From the NCBI GenBank assembly GCA_018242205.1, contig JAFECJ010000018.1:1-64000 (forward strand): a DNA stretch of 64,000 bases, read 5' to 3'. The position numbers and the translations under genes are program-made. Positions 34,361 through 43,333 of this stretch are shown here, in pieces (the stretch's first letter is position 1; every line of letters begins with the position of its first letter). Source of the stretch: Pseudomonadota bacterium. GTDB taxonomy: Bacteria; Pseudomonadota; Alphaproteobacteria; Rhizobiales; Xanthobacteraceae. The notes beneath the pieces are model-generated. The model searched no databases, had not been told where the DNA came from, and was given only the letters and a program-made list of their open reading frames with translations.

Positions 34361-34906
34361 ATGAAATTCCCCATTGCATTGCAATATTCTCCAATGCAGA
34401 AGGCCGCGCACTGGCTGACAGTACTATTCTGCCTTTCGCAATTTCCGACTGCCTGGGCTATTCAGCGGACCCACGTTGCGCATCGCTTTGGATTTTCCCC
34501 TGATCCGTTTGATCTCTTCCTGCACAAGATCCACGCGTGGAGCGGTTGGGCAATCTTCCTCCTTGCGATGGCGCTGGTTGCGTTACGCGCCATTCGTGGC
34601 GCACCTGAGCTACCTCATGGCATGCCGATCTGGCAGCGTTGTCTCGCTCGTCTGGCGCATTTTTCTCTATACGCTGGAATCGCTGTGCTCGCTGCCACCG
34701 GCACAGGCGCGATGTATTTCTCTCAGCGATTTGTGCCGATCCATATTCTACTTGTGAACCTCGGTATTGGGCTTGTACTGCTGCATGTCATCGCAGTTAT
34801 CTGGCATCAGGCGGTCCGCGGGGACGGGCTTTTGTGGCGGATGATGCCAAAGCGAAAAGGTACGCTAAACTCGACGCCGACGCCGACGCCGGCTCCCGGC
34901 AGATAG
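34361..34906 (+). CDS. Cytochrome b561-type membrane protein
   Basis: A 181-residue protein with four hydrophobic segments. Conserved His residues lie in QKAAHWLTVLFC, LHKIHAWSGWAIF, LAHFSLYAGIAV and LLHVIAVIWHQ, the bis-haem pattern of the cytochrome b561 (CybB-like) family. It may pass electrons across the inner membrane, for instance to periplasmic oxidases. The C-terminus has a short Thr-Pro repeat (TPTPTPAPG). Its neighbours give no operon partner. Confidence 0.88.
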   Translation: MKFPIALQYSPMQKAAHWLTVLFCLSQFPTAWAIQRTHVAHRFGFSPDPFDLFLHKIHAWSGWAIFLLAMALVALRAIRGAPELPHGMPIWQRCLARLAHFSLYAGIAVLAATGTGAMYFSQRFVPIHILLVNLGIGLVLLHVIAVIWHQAVRGDGLLWRMMPKRKGTLNSTPTPTPAPGR

Positions 34907-35227
34907 CCATTGCGGTCGTTATTCGCGGGCTGCAAAGAACGGCATTCAGCGCAGGACGGTAATGGGGTGCTTGCTCGGCAGCGACCGGACGAGAGATCGG
35001 CAACAAGGCGATGGCGACGGTTCCGAAGATGACCGCCGATCAGTGGCTAGGGATGGCGTTGAAGATTAATCATGATGATGTTTCAGCAAATACTTGATCC
35101 TGATCAATGGCGGTTAGGCATTATTCCGCCAAATAATTATTTGTTATAGAGGGCTCGGTGAAGCTAGCTTAAGAGATTGCCGAGACTTGATGCTGGGACC
35201 GCCAGCATCAATATTTCCCGGCACTAG
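34907..35227. other. Gene-free stretch with FNR/FixK box
   Basis: This 321-base interval has no supported gene. It holds the perfect TTGATCCTGATCAA box at 35094-35107, followed by an AT-rich stretch (AAATAATTATTTGTTAT near 35130-35146) suitable as a promoter for the rightward genes starting at 35228. Confidence 0.6.
35094..35107 (+). promoter_or_regulatory. FNR/FixK box, perfect palindrome
   Basis: TTGATCCTGATCAA is a perfect TTGAT-N4-ATCAA site. An AT-rich stretch follows at the distance expected for a class II activated promoter (site near -41.5). It precedes the Cys-rich protein, FixH-family and cusBA genes. Confidence 0.6.
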
Positions 35228-35605
35228 ATGGCGCGAATGATGCGATTCATCCGCAAGGTCATGGCCTTTATGATCGCACTATCGGTGGCTACGCTGCCGG
35301 TGGCGGGCTCGGCTTCGTCCATTGTGAAAAGCTCCGGCGGCGCGCAAGTCACGCAATCGATTTTGGTTAGCAGCATGTCTGCTTCGATGGACGGGTGCTG
35401 CCCAGACCAGACCGCGCCGTGTGATCTGCCTAGCGATCAATGCCCGTCGATGGCCTCGTGCGCGTTGCTCAGTGTGAGCCTCGCCGATGTGGGCAGCGCT
35501 GGCTTGAAATACCCTCCGCTGCCGAAGAAGCCGGTCCTCGCACTGGCCGACCAGGCCGTCGATCTCCATAGCGACAGTCCTCCTTTCCGACCTCCTCGCG
35601 TCTGA
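35228..35605 (+). CDS. Secreted Cys-rich hypothetical protein
   Basis: A 125-residue protein with a signal peptide (VMAFMIALSVATLPVAGSASS). The mature part contains MDGCCPDQTAPCDLPSDQC and MASCALLSV, five Cys in all, and ends SDSPPFRPPRV. The Pro-Pro-Arg end and Cys-rich middle match the island's other small exported proteins. It is first in the row leading to cusBA. Copper binding is likely but inferred. Confidence 0.65.
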   Translation: MARMMRFIRKVMAFMIALSVATLPVAGSASSIVKSSGGAQVTQSILVSSMSASMDGCCPDQTAPCDLPSDQCPSMASCALLSVSLADVGSAGLKYPPLPKKPVLALADQAVDLHSDSPPFRPPRV

Positions 35606-35719
35606 CGTCACGTTGAAATCCGCTTTCAACGCGCGGGCTTGCGCCTGCGTGCGATGACGACGGCTGTGACGGTTATCGTTGCCGAAACCGCAGCCAAGAC
35701 AGACACGAGGAGATTATTG

Positions 35720-36115
35720 ATGACATCGAAATTCCCCGCTGCGGTGGCGCTCGCCGCCGCGCTCAGCCTTGCCAGCGGTGCTGCGTTTGCTGCCGCCGGT
35801 GACTACGCGTTCGAGCCCGTCGCTCCTGAGATGAAGAAAGGCGACGACGTGACCGTCGCCCTGCGCCTGGTCCATAAGCCGACCGGGAAGCCTGTCGCCG
35901 ATGCCGTGATTATCCGCACGCGCGTCGACATGGCGCCGGATGGCATGGCGGACATGCAGTCGCCGGTCGCTCCGTTGCCGGCTAGCGAGCCGGGTGTCTA
36001 CACCTTCAAGACCGATCTGCCTATGGCCGGACGCTACCAGATCAGCGTGGCTGCCAAAGTGCAGGGCGAGCCGGAGACGGTCGTCGGCAAGGTCATCGTC
36101 AAAGCGAACAAGTGA
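35720..36115 (+). CDS. FixH/YtkA-like exported protein
   Basis: A 131-residue protein from the ATG at 35720, which has GAGGAG shortly before it; the frame upstream is not protein-like. Signal peptide VALAAALSLASGAAFAAAG, then a beta-sandwich domain: YAFEPVAPEMKKGDDVTVAL, LVHKPTGKPVADAVI, VDMAPDGMADMQSPV, and PGVYTFKTDLPMAGRYQISV. The family (FixH/YtkA-like) is common next to CusBA in copper loci and may bind Cu through Met residues. Confidence 0.83.
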   Translation: MTSKFPAAVALAAALSLASGAAFAAAGDYAFEPVAPEMKKGDDVTVALRLVHKPTGKPVADAVIIRTRVDMAPDGMADMQSPVAPLPASEPGVYTFKTDLPMAGRYQISVAAKVQGEPETVVGKVIVKANK

Positions 36116-36219
36116 GAGCATCGGCGCGTCCTTGCGGCGCGTCGAACAGACACCGGTAGCGGCCAGATGGCCGCTACCTTTCAGCCCGCGGCCGCGGGCG
36201 CTTGATCGCGGTGAATCCG

Positions 36220-37653
36220 ATGAACACGACACGAACTCTATTCATCCTTGCCTTGGGCGCCGGGCTCAGTGCGGCGGGCGGTTACTGGGCCGCGCAGCAT
36301 GCGCTGCCTTCGCCGGTCAATACGCATGTTGCCGGCATAGCGTCGGCCGCAGAACGGCAGATCCTCTATTACCGCGCGCCGGACAAGGCGCCGTTCTGGT
36401 CGGCAGTGCCCAAGCAGGATCAACAAGGCCGGCCATACATGCCGGTCTACGACGACGAAGAGCCGTCATTCGACCCGCAACGGCCTCAGGCGCAAGCCGC
36501 AAAAGGCGAGCGTAAGATTCTCTATTACCGCAACCCCATGGGGCTTCCGGACACATCGCCGGTGCCCAAGAAGGATGGGATGGGGATGGATTACATCCCG
36601 GTGTACGAGGGGGATGAGGCGGATGACGGCAATGTCATCAAAGTGAGCCTCGATCGCGTCCAGCGCAGCGGTGTGCGTACCGAGCCTGCCGAGACCCGCG
36701 TGCTCGTGCAGCCGGTGCGCGCCGTTGGGACGGTTGCGGTCGACGAAAGCAAGCTCACGGTCGTCGCCATGCGTTCAGCCGGTTATATAGAAGATCTGTT
36801 CGTCAACACCGCCGGCCAAACGGTCCGTGCCGGCGAGCCGCTGTTCCGCGTTTACAGCCCCGACATCGTCAACGCGCAGATCGACCTGAGGATCTCGCTC
36901 GGTGCCGTTCAGCGTGGTGTATCCGGCACCGATATGAGCCAATCGGTGAATGGCGCCATGCAACGGCTGCGCAACCTCGGCGTTCCCGAAAGCCGTATCA
37001 AGGACGTGCGCGACAGCGGTACCAATCCCCGCACGCTCGATTGGGCGTCGCCCGCAACCGGCGTTGTCCTGAGCAAACGGGTGATCAACGGCCAGCGCGT
37101 CGAAGCGGGCGATGAACTCTACCGCATCGCCGACCTCTCGACGGTATGGGTCATTGCCGATGTCGCGGAAGCCGATGTCGGGCTGCTCAAAGTCGGCACG
37201 CCGGCGCAAGTCACCTTCCGCGCCTATCCAAATGAGCCGGCGGAAGGCCGGGTAACGCTCATTTATCCGGAGGTGAAGGCGGAAACGCGCACGGCCCGGG
37301 TTCGCATCGAAGTTCCGAACCCGGACGGTCGATTGAAAGCCGACATGTACGCCGATGTCGTATTCCGCGCCGCCGCGGATGGGACGCCGGTGGTTGCGGT
37401 TCCCAACAGCGCGGTGATCGACAGCGGCTCGCAGCAGATCGTGCTCGTCGCAAGAGGCGAGGGGCGGTTCGAGCCGCGGTCGGTGAAGCTCGGACGTCGC
37501 GGCGATGGTTATCGCGAAGTGCGCGATGGCGTCCGCGAAGGAGAAGAGGTTGTTACCGCCGCGACATTCCTCATCGACGCGGAAAGTAATCTCCGCGCAG
37601 CGCTCAAGACCTTCACGCAGGATGAACCAGGCCGTAAGGAGGCGTCGCGATGA
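36220..37653 (+). CDS. cusB: CusB-like periplasmic efflux adaptor with two heavy-metal-binding domains
   Basis: A 477-residue membrane-fusion protein. After an N-terminal anchor, two short heavy-metal-binding motifs occur: ILYYRAPDKAPFWSAVPKQD and ILYYRNPMGLPDTSPVPKKD, each with a following G/Q-x-x-Y-x-P-V-Y. Hairpin, lipoyl and barrel regions follow (AGYIEDLFVNTAGQTVRAGE, ATGVVLSKRVINGQ, VWVIADVAEADVGLL). It links the inner membrane pump CusA to the outer membrane channel. ATG 36220 is chosen over the in-frame TTG at 36202. Its stop overlaps cusA. Confidence 0.93.
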   Translation: MNTTRTLFILALGAGLSAAGGYWAAQHALPSPVNTHVAGIASAAERQILYYRAPDKAPFWSAVPKQDQQGRPYMPVYDDEEPSFDPQRPQAQAAKGERKILYYRNPMGLPDTSPVPKKDGMGMDYIPVYEGDEADDGNVIKVSLDRVQRSGVRTEPAETRVLVQPVRAVGTVAVDESKLTVVAMRSAGYIEDLFVNTAGQTVRAGEPLFRVYSPDIVNAQIDLRISLGAVQRGVSGTDMSQSVNGAMQRLRNLGVPESRIKDVRDSGTNPRTLDWASPATGVVLSKRVINGQRVEAGDELYRIADLSTVWVIADVAEADVGLLKVGTPAQVTFRAYPNEPAEGRVTLIYPEVKAETRTARVRIEVPNPDGRLKADMYADVVFRAAADGTPVVAVPNSAVIDSGSQQIVLVARGEGRFEPRSVKLGRRGDGYREVRDGVREGEEVVTAATFLIDAESNLRAALKTFTQDEPGRKEASR

Positions 37654-40600
37654 TTGCCTCGCTCATCCGCTGGTCAGCCCGCAACCTGTTCCTTGTCGGC
37701 CTTGCGACGGTCTTCATCACACTTGCTGGTATCTATGCCGTCTCGCGTGTGCCGCTCGATGCCATTCCGGACCTCTCCGACGTCCAGGTCATCGTCTACA
37801 CCGAGTATCCCGGCCAGGCGCCGCAGGTGGTTGAGGATCAGGTCACCTATCCGCTGACGACGGCCATGTTGAGTGTGCCGAAATCGAAAGTCGTCCGCGG
37901 CTTCTCGTTCTTCGGCGTGTCCTTCGTCTATGTGATCTTCGAGGACGGCACCGACCTCTATTGGGCGCGTTCGCGCGTGCTCGAATACCTCAATGCCGCC
38001 GCGCGGCGATTGCCCACCGGGGTGTCGCCAAGTCTCGGGCCGGACGCGACCGGCGTCGGCTGGGTCTATCAATATATCGTGCGTGGTGCGCAGAAGAGTC
38101 TCGCCGAACTGCGCACGGCTCAAGACTGGTACATTCGGTACGGGCTCGCGAAGGCCGAAGGCGTCGCCGAGGTAGCGAGCGTCGGCGGCTTTGTGAAGCA
38201 ATACAGCGTGGTCATCGATCCGCGTCGGCTGCAGTCGCTGGGCATCTCGCTCGCGAGCATCCGCAACGCTTTGCGCTCCAGTAATATCGACGTTGGCGGA
38301 CGCACGGTTGAGCTGGCCGAGACCGAATTCGCGGTGCGCGGCCGTGGCTATATCCGCAACATTTCCGACCTGGAGCAGATCGTGGTCAAGAACGATCGCG
38401 GCGTTCCCGTGCTCTTGCGCGATGTGGCGCATGTTGAGCTTGCGCCGGACGAACGGCGCGGGATCACTGAGGTGAACGGCGAGGGTGAGGCGGTGACGGG
38501 CATCGTCCTGCAGCGGACCGGCGCCAATGCCCTGTCGGTGATTCAGAACGTCAAAGAGCGGCTAGCCGAGATCGTTCCCAGCCTGCCAAAAGGTATGAGC
38601 GTCGAGTCCATCTACGATCGTTCAGATCTGATCTACCGCGCCATCGACACGCTCAAACGCACCCTTGTAGAAGAAAGCATCATCGTCGCTGTCGTTTGCG
38701 TCATCTTCCTGCTGCATGTGCGCAGTGCGCTCGTTGCCATCATTACACTGCCGATCGGCGTGCTCATTGCCTATCTGCTTATGTACGTGCTGGGCTTGAG
38801 CTCGAACATCATGAGCCTCGGCGGCATTGCGATCGCCATCGGCGCGATGGTCGATGCCGCGATCGTCATGATAGAAAACGCTCATAAGCATCTGGAGCGC
38901 GCCCCGCCGGACAAGCCGCGCAGTCAGGTCCTGATCGAAGCGGCGATCGAAGTTGGCCCGGCGCTGTTCTTCAGTCTGCTCATCATCACGGTGTCGTTCC
39001 TGCCGATCTTCGCGCTTGAGGCGCAGGAAGGGCGCATGTTCAAGCCGCTCGCCTATACGAAGACGTTCGCCATGGCGGCGGCCGCCTTACTGTCCGTGAC
39101 CCTGGTGCCGGCGCTGATGCTGCTGTTCGTGCGTGGTCGCATCATGCCCGAGCATCGCAATCCGGTGAACCGGTTCCTGATCTGGATTTACCGGCCGGTG
39201 ATCCGTGCCGCGCTTCGATACAAGGCGGCGACCATCCTAATCGCGCTCGCCATTCTTGCCGGCAGTGTGTGGCCAGCGTTGCGTCTCGGTACGGAATTCA
39301 TGCCAACGTTGAACGAGGGCACGCTGCTCTACATGCCGACGACGCTGCCTGGGTTTTCGGTCACAAAGGCGGCCGAACTGGTGCAGACGCAGAATAAGAT
39401 CATCAAGACCTTCCCGGAGGTCTCATCGGTCTGGGGCAAGGCCGGCCGGGCGATGACCGCAACCGATCCGGCGCCGACCGAAATGTTCGAGACGGTCATC
39501 AATCTTAAACCCGAAGAGGAGTGGCGGCCGGGTATGACCGTCGACAAGCTGATCGCCGAGATGGACAAGGCATTGCAATTTCCTGGGGTGTCCAACGCGT
39601 GGACGATGCCGATCAAGGCGCGCATCGATATGCTCGCCACCGGTATTCGTACGCCGGTCGGTGTGAAGGTCTTCGGCACCGATCTTGCGGAAATGGAGAA
39701 GGTGGCGCGGCAGGTCGAAGCCGCGATCCGGACGGTTCCCGGCACGACCAGCGCTTTCGCCGAGCGCATCATCGGCGGTTACTATTTGAACGTCGAGCCC
39801 GACCGCGCGCAGTTGGCGCGTTACGGCCTGATGATCACGGATGTGCAGGATGTCATTGCTACCGCGCTGGGCGCCGAGGCCGTCACGACGACCGTGGAGG
39901 GCCGCGAGCGCTACACGGTCAGCATCCGCTATCCGCGCGATCTGCGCAGCGATACGCAAGCAATCGCCACACAGGTGCTGATCCCGTTGCCGAGCGGCGG
40001 AACGGTGCCGCTCGGAGAAGTCGCCAAGATCGAGCTCGCCAAGGGGCCGTCGACCATCCGCACCGAGAATGCGCAGCTTGCGGCCTATATATATGTTGAC
40101 CTGCGCGATCGCGATCTTGGTGGCTACGTGGCTGACGCACAGAAGGCGGTGGCGGCGCAGGTCAAGTTCCCACCTGGCTACTATGTCAGCTGGAGCGGTC
40201 AGTTTGAGTACATGGAACGGGCCAAAGCGCGGCTCAAGATCGTTGTACCCATCACCGTCCTGATCATCTTCCTGCTGCTCTATCTCAACTTCCGCCGTGT
40301 CGCCGAAACGCTGATCGTCATGCTGTCGGTGCCATTCGCGCTCGTCGGTGGGTTATGGCTGATGTGGTGGCTCGGCTTCAATCTGTCGGTGGCGGTAGCG
40401 GTCGGCTTCATCGCCCTTGCCGGCGTGGCCGCCGAAACCGGCGTGGTGATGCTAATCTATCTTGATCACGCATTGTCTGAGCTGAAAGCGGAGCGAGAGT
40501 CGGAAGGAAGGATATTCACACGCGATGATCTTTACGAGGCGATCATGACAGGTGCGGTGGACCGAGTGCGACCGAAGATGATGACCGTTGCTGCGATCAT

Positions 40601-40805
40601 GGCCGGCCTTTTGCCCATAATGTGGAGCCATGGGACCGGTGCGGAGGTCATGCAACGCATTGCTGTGCCGATGATCGGCGGCATGGTATCGTCAACATTA
40701 CTGACGTTGATCGTTATTCCATCCATCTACGCAGTGGTGAAAGGGTTCTCGATCCGGCAGCCTCGTTCCACCGGAGTCTCACTGTTGGCAGAGGCTGACA
40801 TATAG
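37650..40805 (+). CDS. cusA: CusA-like heavy-metal RND efflux pump
   Basis: A 1051-residue inner membrane proton-driven pump. Features: the N-terminal helix and RVPLDAIPDLSDVQVIVYTE, FEDGTDLYWARSRVLEYLN, the helix-4 region GGIAIAIGAMVDAAIVMIEN with charged residues for proton relay, and WGKAGRAMTATDPAPTEMFE typical of CusA/CzcA. Met-rich patterns rather than Asp-rich ones favour Cu(I)/Ag(I). It extrudes copper from periplasm and cytosol through CusB and a TolC-type channel. ATG overlaps the cusB stop. Confidence 0.95.
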   Translation: MIASLIRWSARNLFLVGLATVFITLAGIYAVSRVPLDAIPDLSDVQVIVYTEYPGQAPQVVEDQVTYPLTTAMLSVPKSKVVRGFSFFGVSFVYVIFEDGTDLYWARSRVLEYLNAAARRLPTGVSPSLGPDATGVGWVYQYIVRGAQKSLAELRTAQDWYIRYGLAKAEGVAEVASVGGFVKQYSVVIDPRRLQSLGISLASIRNALRSSNIDVGGRTVELAETEFAVRGRGYIRNISDLEQIVVKNDRGVPVLLRDVAHVELAPDERRGITEVNGEGEAVTGIVLQRTGANALSVIQNVKERLAEIVPSLPKGMSVESIYDRSDLIYRAIDTLKRTLVEESIIVAVVCVIFLLHVRSALVAIITLPIGVLIAYLLMYVLGLSSNIMSLGGIAIAIGAMVDAAIVMIENAHKHLERAPPDKPRSQVLIEAAIEVGPALFFSLLIITVSFLPIFALEAQEGRMFKPLAYTKTFAMAAAALLSVTLVPALMLLFVRGRIMPEHRNPVNRFLIWIYRPVIRAALRYKAATILIALAILAGSVWPALRLGTEFMPTLNEGTLLYMPTTLPGFSVTKAAELVQTQNKIIKTFPEVSSVWGKAGRAMTATDPAPTEMFETVINLKPEEEWRPGMTVDKLIAEMDKALQFPGVSNAWTMPIKARIDMLATGIRTPVGVKVFGTDLAEMEKVARQVEAAIRTVPGTTSAFAERIIGGYYLNVEPDRAQLARYGLMITDVQDVIATALGAEAVTTTVEGRERYTVSIRYPRDLRSDTQAIATQVLIPLPSGGTVPLGEVAKIELAKGPSTIRTENAQLAAYIYVDLRDRDLGGYVADAQKAVAAQVKFPPGYYVSWSGQFEYMERAKARLKIVVPITVLIIFLLLYLNFRRVAETLIVMLSVPFALVGGLWLMWWLGFNLSVAVAVGFIALAGVAAETGVVMLIYLDHALSELKAERESEGRIFTRDDLYEAIMTGAVDRVRPKMMTVAAIMAGLLPIMWSHGTGAEVMQRIAVPMIGGMVSSTLLTLIVIPSIYAVVKGFSIRQPRSTGVSLLAEADI

Positions 40806-40823
40806 CAGGGCGGACGTGTCGTT

Positions 40824-41048
40824 GTGTCCCTTTGGCTTGTCCGGAGTCAGGAAACAGTTTCAGATGTCGATTACATGCGGGCGATGATACCGCACCATTC
40901 GATCGCTATCATGACCAGCCGGCGCGCTCACATACGGGACCCGCGCGACCCGGCGCAAGTGCGCGAAATCGGCGAGATGAACCAATTCATCGGAAACCTC
41001 GGAGGACTCCCGCTCCTGCCAACGCGCCGGATATCTCGCCCGGTATAA
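40824..41048 (+). pseudogene. DUF305 remnant
   Basis: The 74-codon frame (GTG start) contains VDYMRAMIPHHSIAIMTSRR, the metal-binding HH core of DUF305, then HIRDPRDP and REIGEMNQFIGNL before degenerating. The upstream membrane part and proper C-terminus of the family are missing. It follows cusA by 18 bases and is probably a decayed copy; an intact double DUF305 gene is 740 bases further on. Confidence 0.65.
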
Positions 41049-41788
41049 GTGAAAGACTGCGGCTGGCCGCACCCCTCATCAGTGAGAGCGAGGTGTCTTA
41101 TGCTCCCCACGACATTTTACGGTCGGCGACGAAATTTCGTTAGTGCCGTGGCCGCTCGTTTCGTGCCCTTCACCGTGCGGGCAGCAAAGAACTCATAGAT
41201 AGTGTGCAGTCGCTGTCTGTGCTCTGTCCATTTCCTCGACGCCTTTTGCTGCAGCGGTGACCTATGCTCATGAAGATAGACCATCTTCCAGCCGTACCAA
41301 GCCAGCGACATGGTGGCCAATCCGGCGGTGGCGTTATCGAACCACGCCATTCCTCCAGCCGCTCGGCTGCCCACCACCGCCCAAAAGCATAAGCGCCGAA
41401 GCATAGATTAGCCTGCCGATGCGAGGGTAAAAGTGGACATAGCCGTAGTCATCTTCTGATGATGTGGCGGGGCTCTGTTCTAATTGCCGGACACAATTGG
41501 CGCACCGAGCATGAGTGCTTCGCCGAACAGAGACCAAAACCCCGCGACCCAAGGGACGGTCCTCTCAGCGCCATTCCTAGCAGATACACAATTACTGAAA
41601 AGATGGCAGGGCGACTGGAAGCTGAATTAGGGCGGGGTGGAGCGGCGGCATGAACGAACGATCGCCCCGACGGCCGTCAGGAAGAAGACAGAGGGGAAAA
41701 GCGCTTTCTAACTTAGCGCCGGAACCAACGGAATCCAAAGCAGTTGAGTAATAGTGGCCTCATTGGCGACAAATGACGGAGTTGCGTT
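41049..41788. other. Gene-poor stretch after cusA
   Basis: These 740 bases have no confident gene. A minus-strand frame at 41117-41404 has a plausible hydrophobic stretch (NATAGLATMSLAWYGWKMVY), and another minus frame just upstream (41334-41552) has LIYASALMLLGGGG. The two could be halves of one frameshifted small membrane protein gene. I see no RNA gene or repeat. Confidence 0.5.
41117..41404 (-). CDS. Possible small membrane protein, maybe frameshifted
   Basis: A 95-codon frame with one probable membrane helix (WFDNATAGLATMSLAWYGWKMV) and a basic C-terminus. Codon use and composition are not decisive. The upstream overlapping frame carries another hydrophobic segment, so the original gene may have been longer and is now broken. 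No family is recognised. Confidence 0.25.
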   Translation of the reverse strand: MLRRLCFWAVVGSRAAGGMAWFDNATAGLATMSLAWYGWKMVYLHEHRSPLQQKASRKWTEHRQRLHTIYEFFAARTVKGTKRAATALTKFRRRP

Positions 41789-42583
41789 ATGCGCAGGATG
41801 ACGATGTCGCTCTTTGCGTTAGGCCTGACGGCGCTTCCGTTGGCAGGAGCGCTTGCAAGCCACGCTGGCCAACATCAGCAAGGAGCAACGACGGTTCCGG
41901 CATATTCGGCAGCCATTCGCGAGTTCAAAGCGGCGCATATGAAGATGATGCGCAACATGAAGGTTCCCTTCACGGGAGACCCGGATGTCGATTTTTTCTC
42001 GCATATGATTCCGCATCATCAAGGCGCTATCGACATGGCCGGTGTCGCCATGCGCCACGCCAACAATCCGTGGACGCGGCAGGAGGCCGAGGCCATCACC
42101 ATCGCGCAGTCACGTGAAGTCTATGAATTCCGCGCCCTGCTTGCGAAGCGGGCAGCCGGGGAGCAGATACAGGATGCTCGCGCCGTGCGGGCGTTCAAAG
42201 CTGTGCACGCCAAGATGATGCGTGCAATGGCGATGCCCTTCACGGGCGACCCCGACGTGGATTTCAAGATGCATATGGTTCCCCACCATCAGGGCGCCAT
42301 CGACATGGCGCGGGTTGCCTTGCGCCACGCACGGGATCCGTGGACGCGGCAGGCGGCGGAAGCCGTCATCATCGAGCAGCAGCAGGAAATCCATCAGTTC
42401 CAGCGCTGGCTGGCGCAGAACGGAGCCAAGGTGCCACCGGGCGGGCGACCGCTCTACATTATCGGGCCCCATTCATTCCCGCAGAACACTTACAAGGAAG
42501 ACCAGCATGAACGCGCAGGCACCCGGGACGAACTTGTCGGCCAGACATGGGCACCGGGCTCCGGCGTACCGAGTCAGCCTTAA
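41789..42583 (+). CDS. Tandem DUF305 protein
   Basis: A 264-residue exported protein with a signal peptide (LFALGLTALPLAGALA) and two DUF305 units. Each unit has the same plan: FKA-H-KMMR-M--PFTGDPDVDF, then HMIPHHQGAIDMAGVAMRHA (unit 1) or HMVPHHQGAIDMARVALRHA (unit 2), then WTRQ-AEA. The HH and Met residues are probable Cu ligands. Most DUF305 proteins have one unit, so this is an internal duplication. The last 30 residues are unlike the family and may be fortuitous read-on. Confidence 0.88.
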   Translation: MRRMTMSLFALGLTALPLAGALASHAGQHQQGATTVPAYSAAIREFKAAHMKMMRNMKVPFTGDPDVDFFSHMIPHHQGAIDMAGVAMRHANNPWTRQEAEAITIAQSREVYEFRALLAKRAAGEQIQDARAVRAFKAVHAKMMRAMAMPFTGDPDVDFKMHMVPHHQGAIDMARVALRHARDPWTRQAAEAVIIEQQQEIHQFQRWLAQNGAKVPPGGRPLYIIGPHSFPQNTYKEDQHERAGTRDELVGQTWAPGSGVPSQP

Positions 42584-42925
42584 TCGGCACGACTGCTTTC
42601 TCTTTGGTGATGTGCGTGATGGAGGCAGGGCTCCGTCCCCAGCGGTTGACGGGGAACGCGATAGGCCGGCCACCACCAGCGAAAAAAAAGATTGGTTAAA
42701 GAGATACGCGTCCATTGCGCCGGAAATGACCAGCATGACTTGGCGGCCCATGGCAACCTGATAAAAGCCTCCCGCGAAGCTGCCTAGCGACTTGTTAAGG
42801 CGAATCTTCCCCTCGCATTGCACAAGCCGTCGCGCGACCGAGCGGAAATGAGCTCTTAGCACAGAGAAATTCTGAAGACCGATTTTGCCCTCAAACTAAA
42901 GAATTTGCATGTAGGCGCGCTATTC
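42584..42925. other. Intergenic stretch between copper and plasmid-like blocks
   Basis: These 342 bases separate the copper genes from the leftward plasmid-type genes. A minus-strand frame (42473-42862) overlaps the DUF305 gene and includes a hydrophobic stretch, but it matches no family I know and is not called. No other structure seen. Confidence 0.5.
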
Positions 42926-43324
42926 TTAAAGCTGGATTAGCCTTGCTTTGAGGACGTCGAATTCTGACTGACAGATCGAGCCTTTAGCGAGCAGTGCGTC
43001 AAGTCGCTCGAGTTCATGGCCGATGGACGCCGGCATTGGTGGCAGTTCGCTGAGTTGAACCTTCTTCGGATCGTTGGCGAAGATGTTGAGGCCGGATTCG
43101 CCGCCGTCTGCCGCTGCGCCTAGGCGGTGAACCGCTCGTAGAGCCCAAACGAGGGAAACTCCCCAGCCGATGATCGTCCCGCCGAAGGCAAAGTTGATGA
43201 CGAGGATGAGCCAGCGATTGGGGTGGTTGCGTTTGAAGGCAACAATACTCGGCGCCATATAGACGAGGCAGAAGATGATGGTCCCGAGCAGGAAGAGGAC
43301 GAGGATCAGCTTGTCGTCGGACAT
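42926..43324 (-). CDS. Superinfection-immunity-like membrane protein
   Basis: A 132-residue protein. Two hydrophobic helices carry the Imm_superinfect pattern: YMAPSIVAFKRNHPNRWLIL then NFAFGGTIIGWGVSLVWALR. Phage T4 Imm is the founding member and blocks DNA entry of related phages. The C-terminal part (ELERLDALLAKGSICQSEFD) is a SHOCT-like segment. In an island it may exclude related elements, but many bacterial copies have no tested role. It follows the GYF_2 gene by 9 bases on the same strand. Confidence 0.82.
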   Translation of the reverse strand: MSDDKLILVLFLLGTIIFCLVYMAPSIVAFKRNHPNRWLILVINFAFGGTIIGWGVSLVWALRAVHRLGAAADGGESGLNIFANDPKKVQLSELPPMPASIGHELERLDALLAKGSICQSEFDVLKARLIQL

Positions 43325-43333
43325 CGAGGCGTC

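Noticed and set aside
36202..36219. TTG start extending cusB by six residues
   Set aside because: ATG 36220 starts right at the hydrophobic anchor; the extra residues add nothing family-like.
42473..42862. Leftward frame overlapping the DUF305 gene end
   Set aside because: It has a hydrophobic stretch but no family, no ribosome-binding site and overlaps a confident gene.
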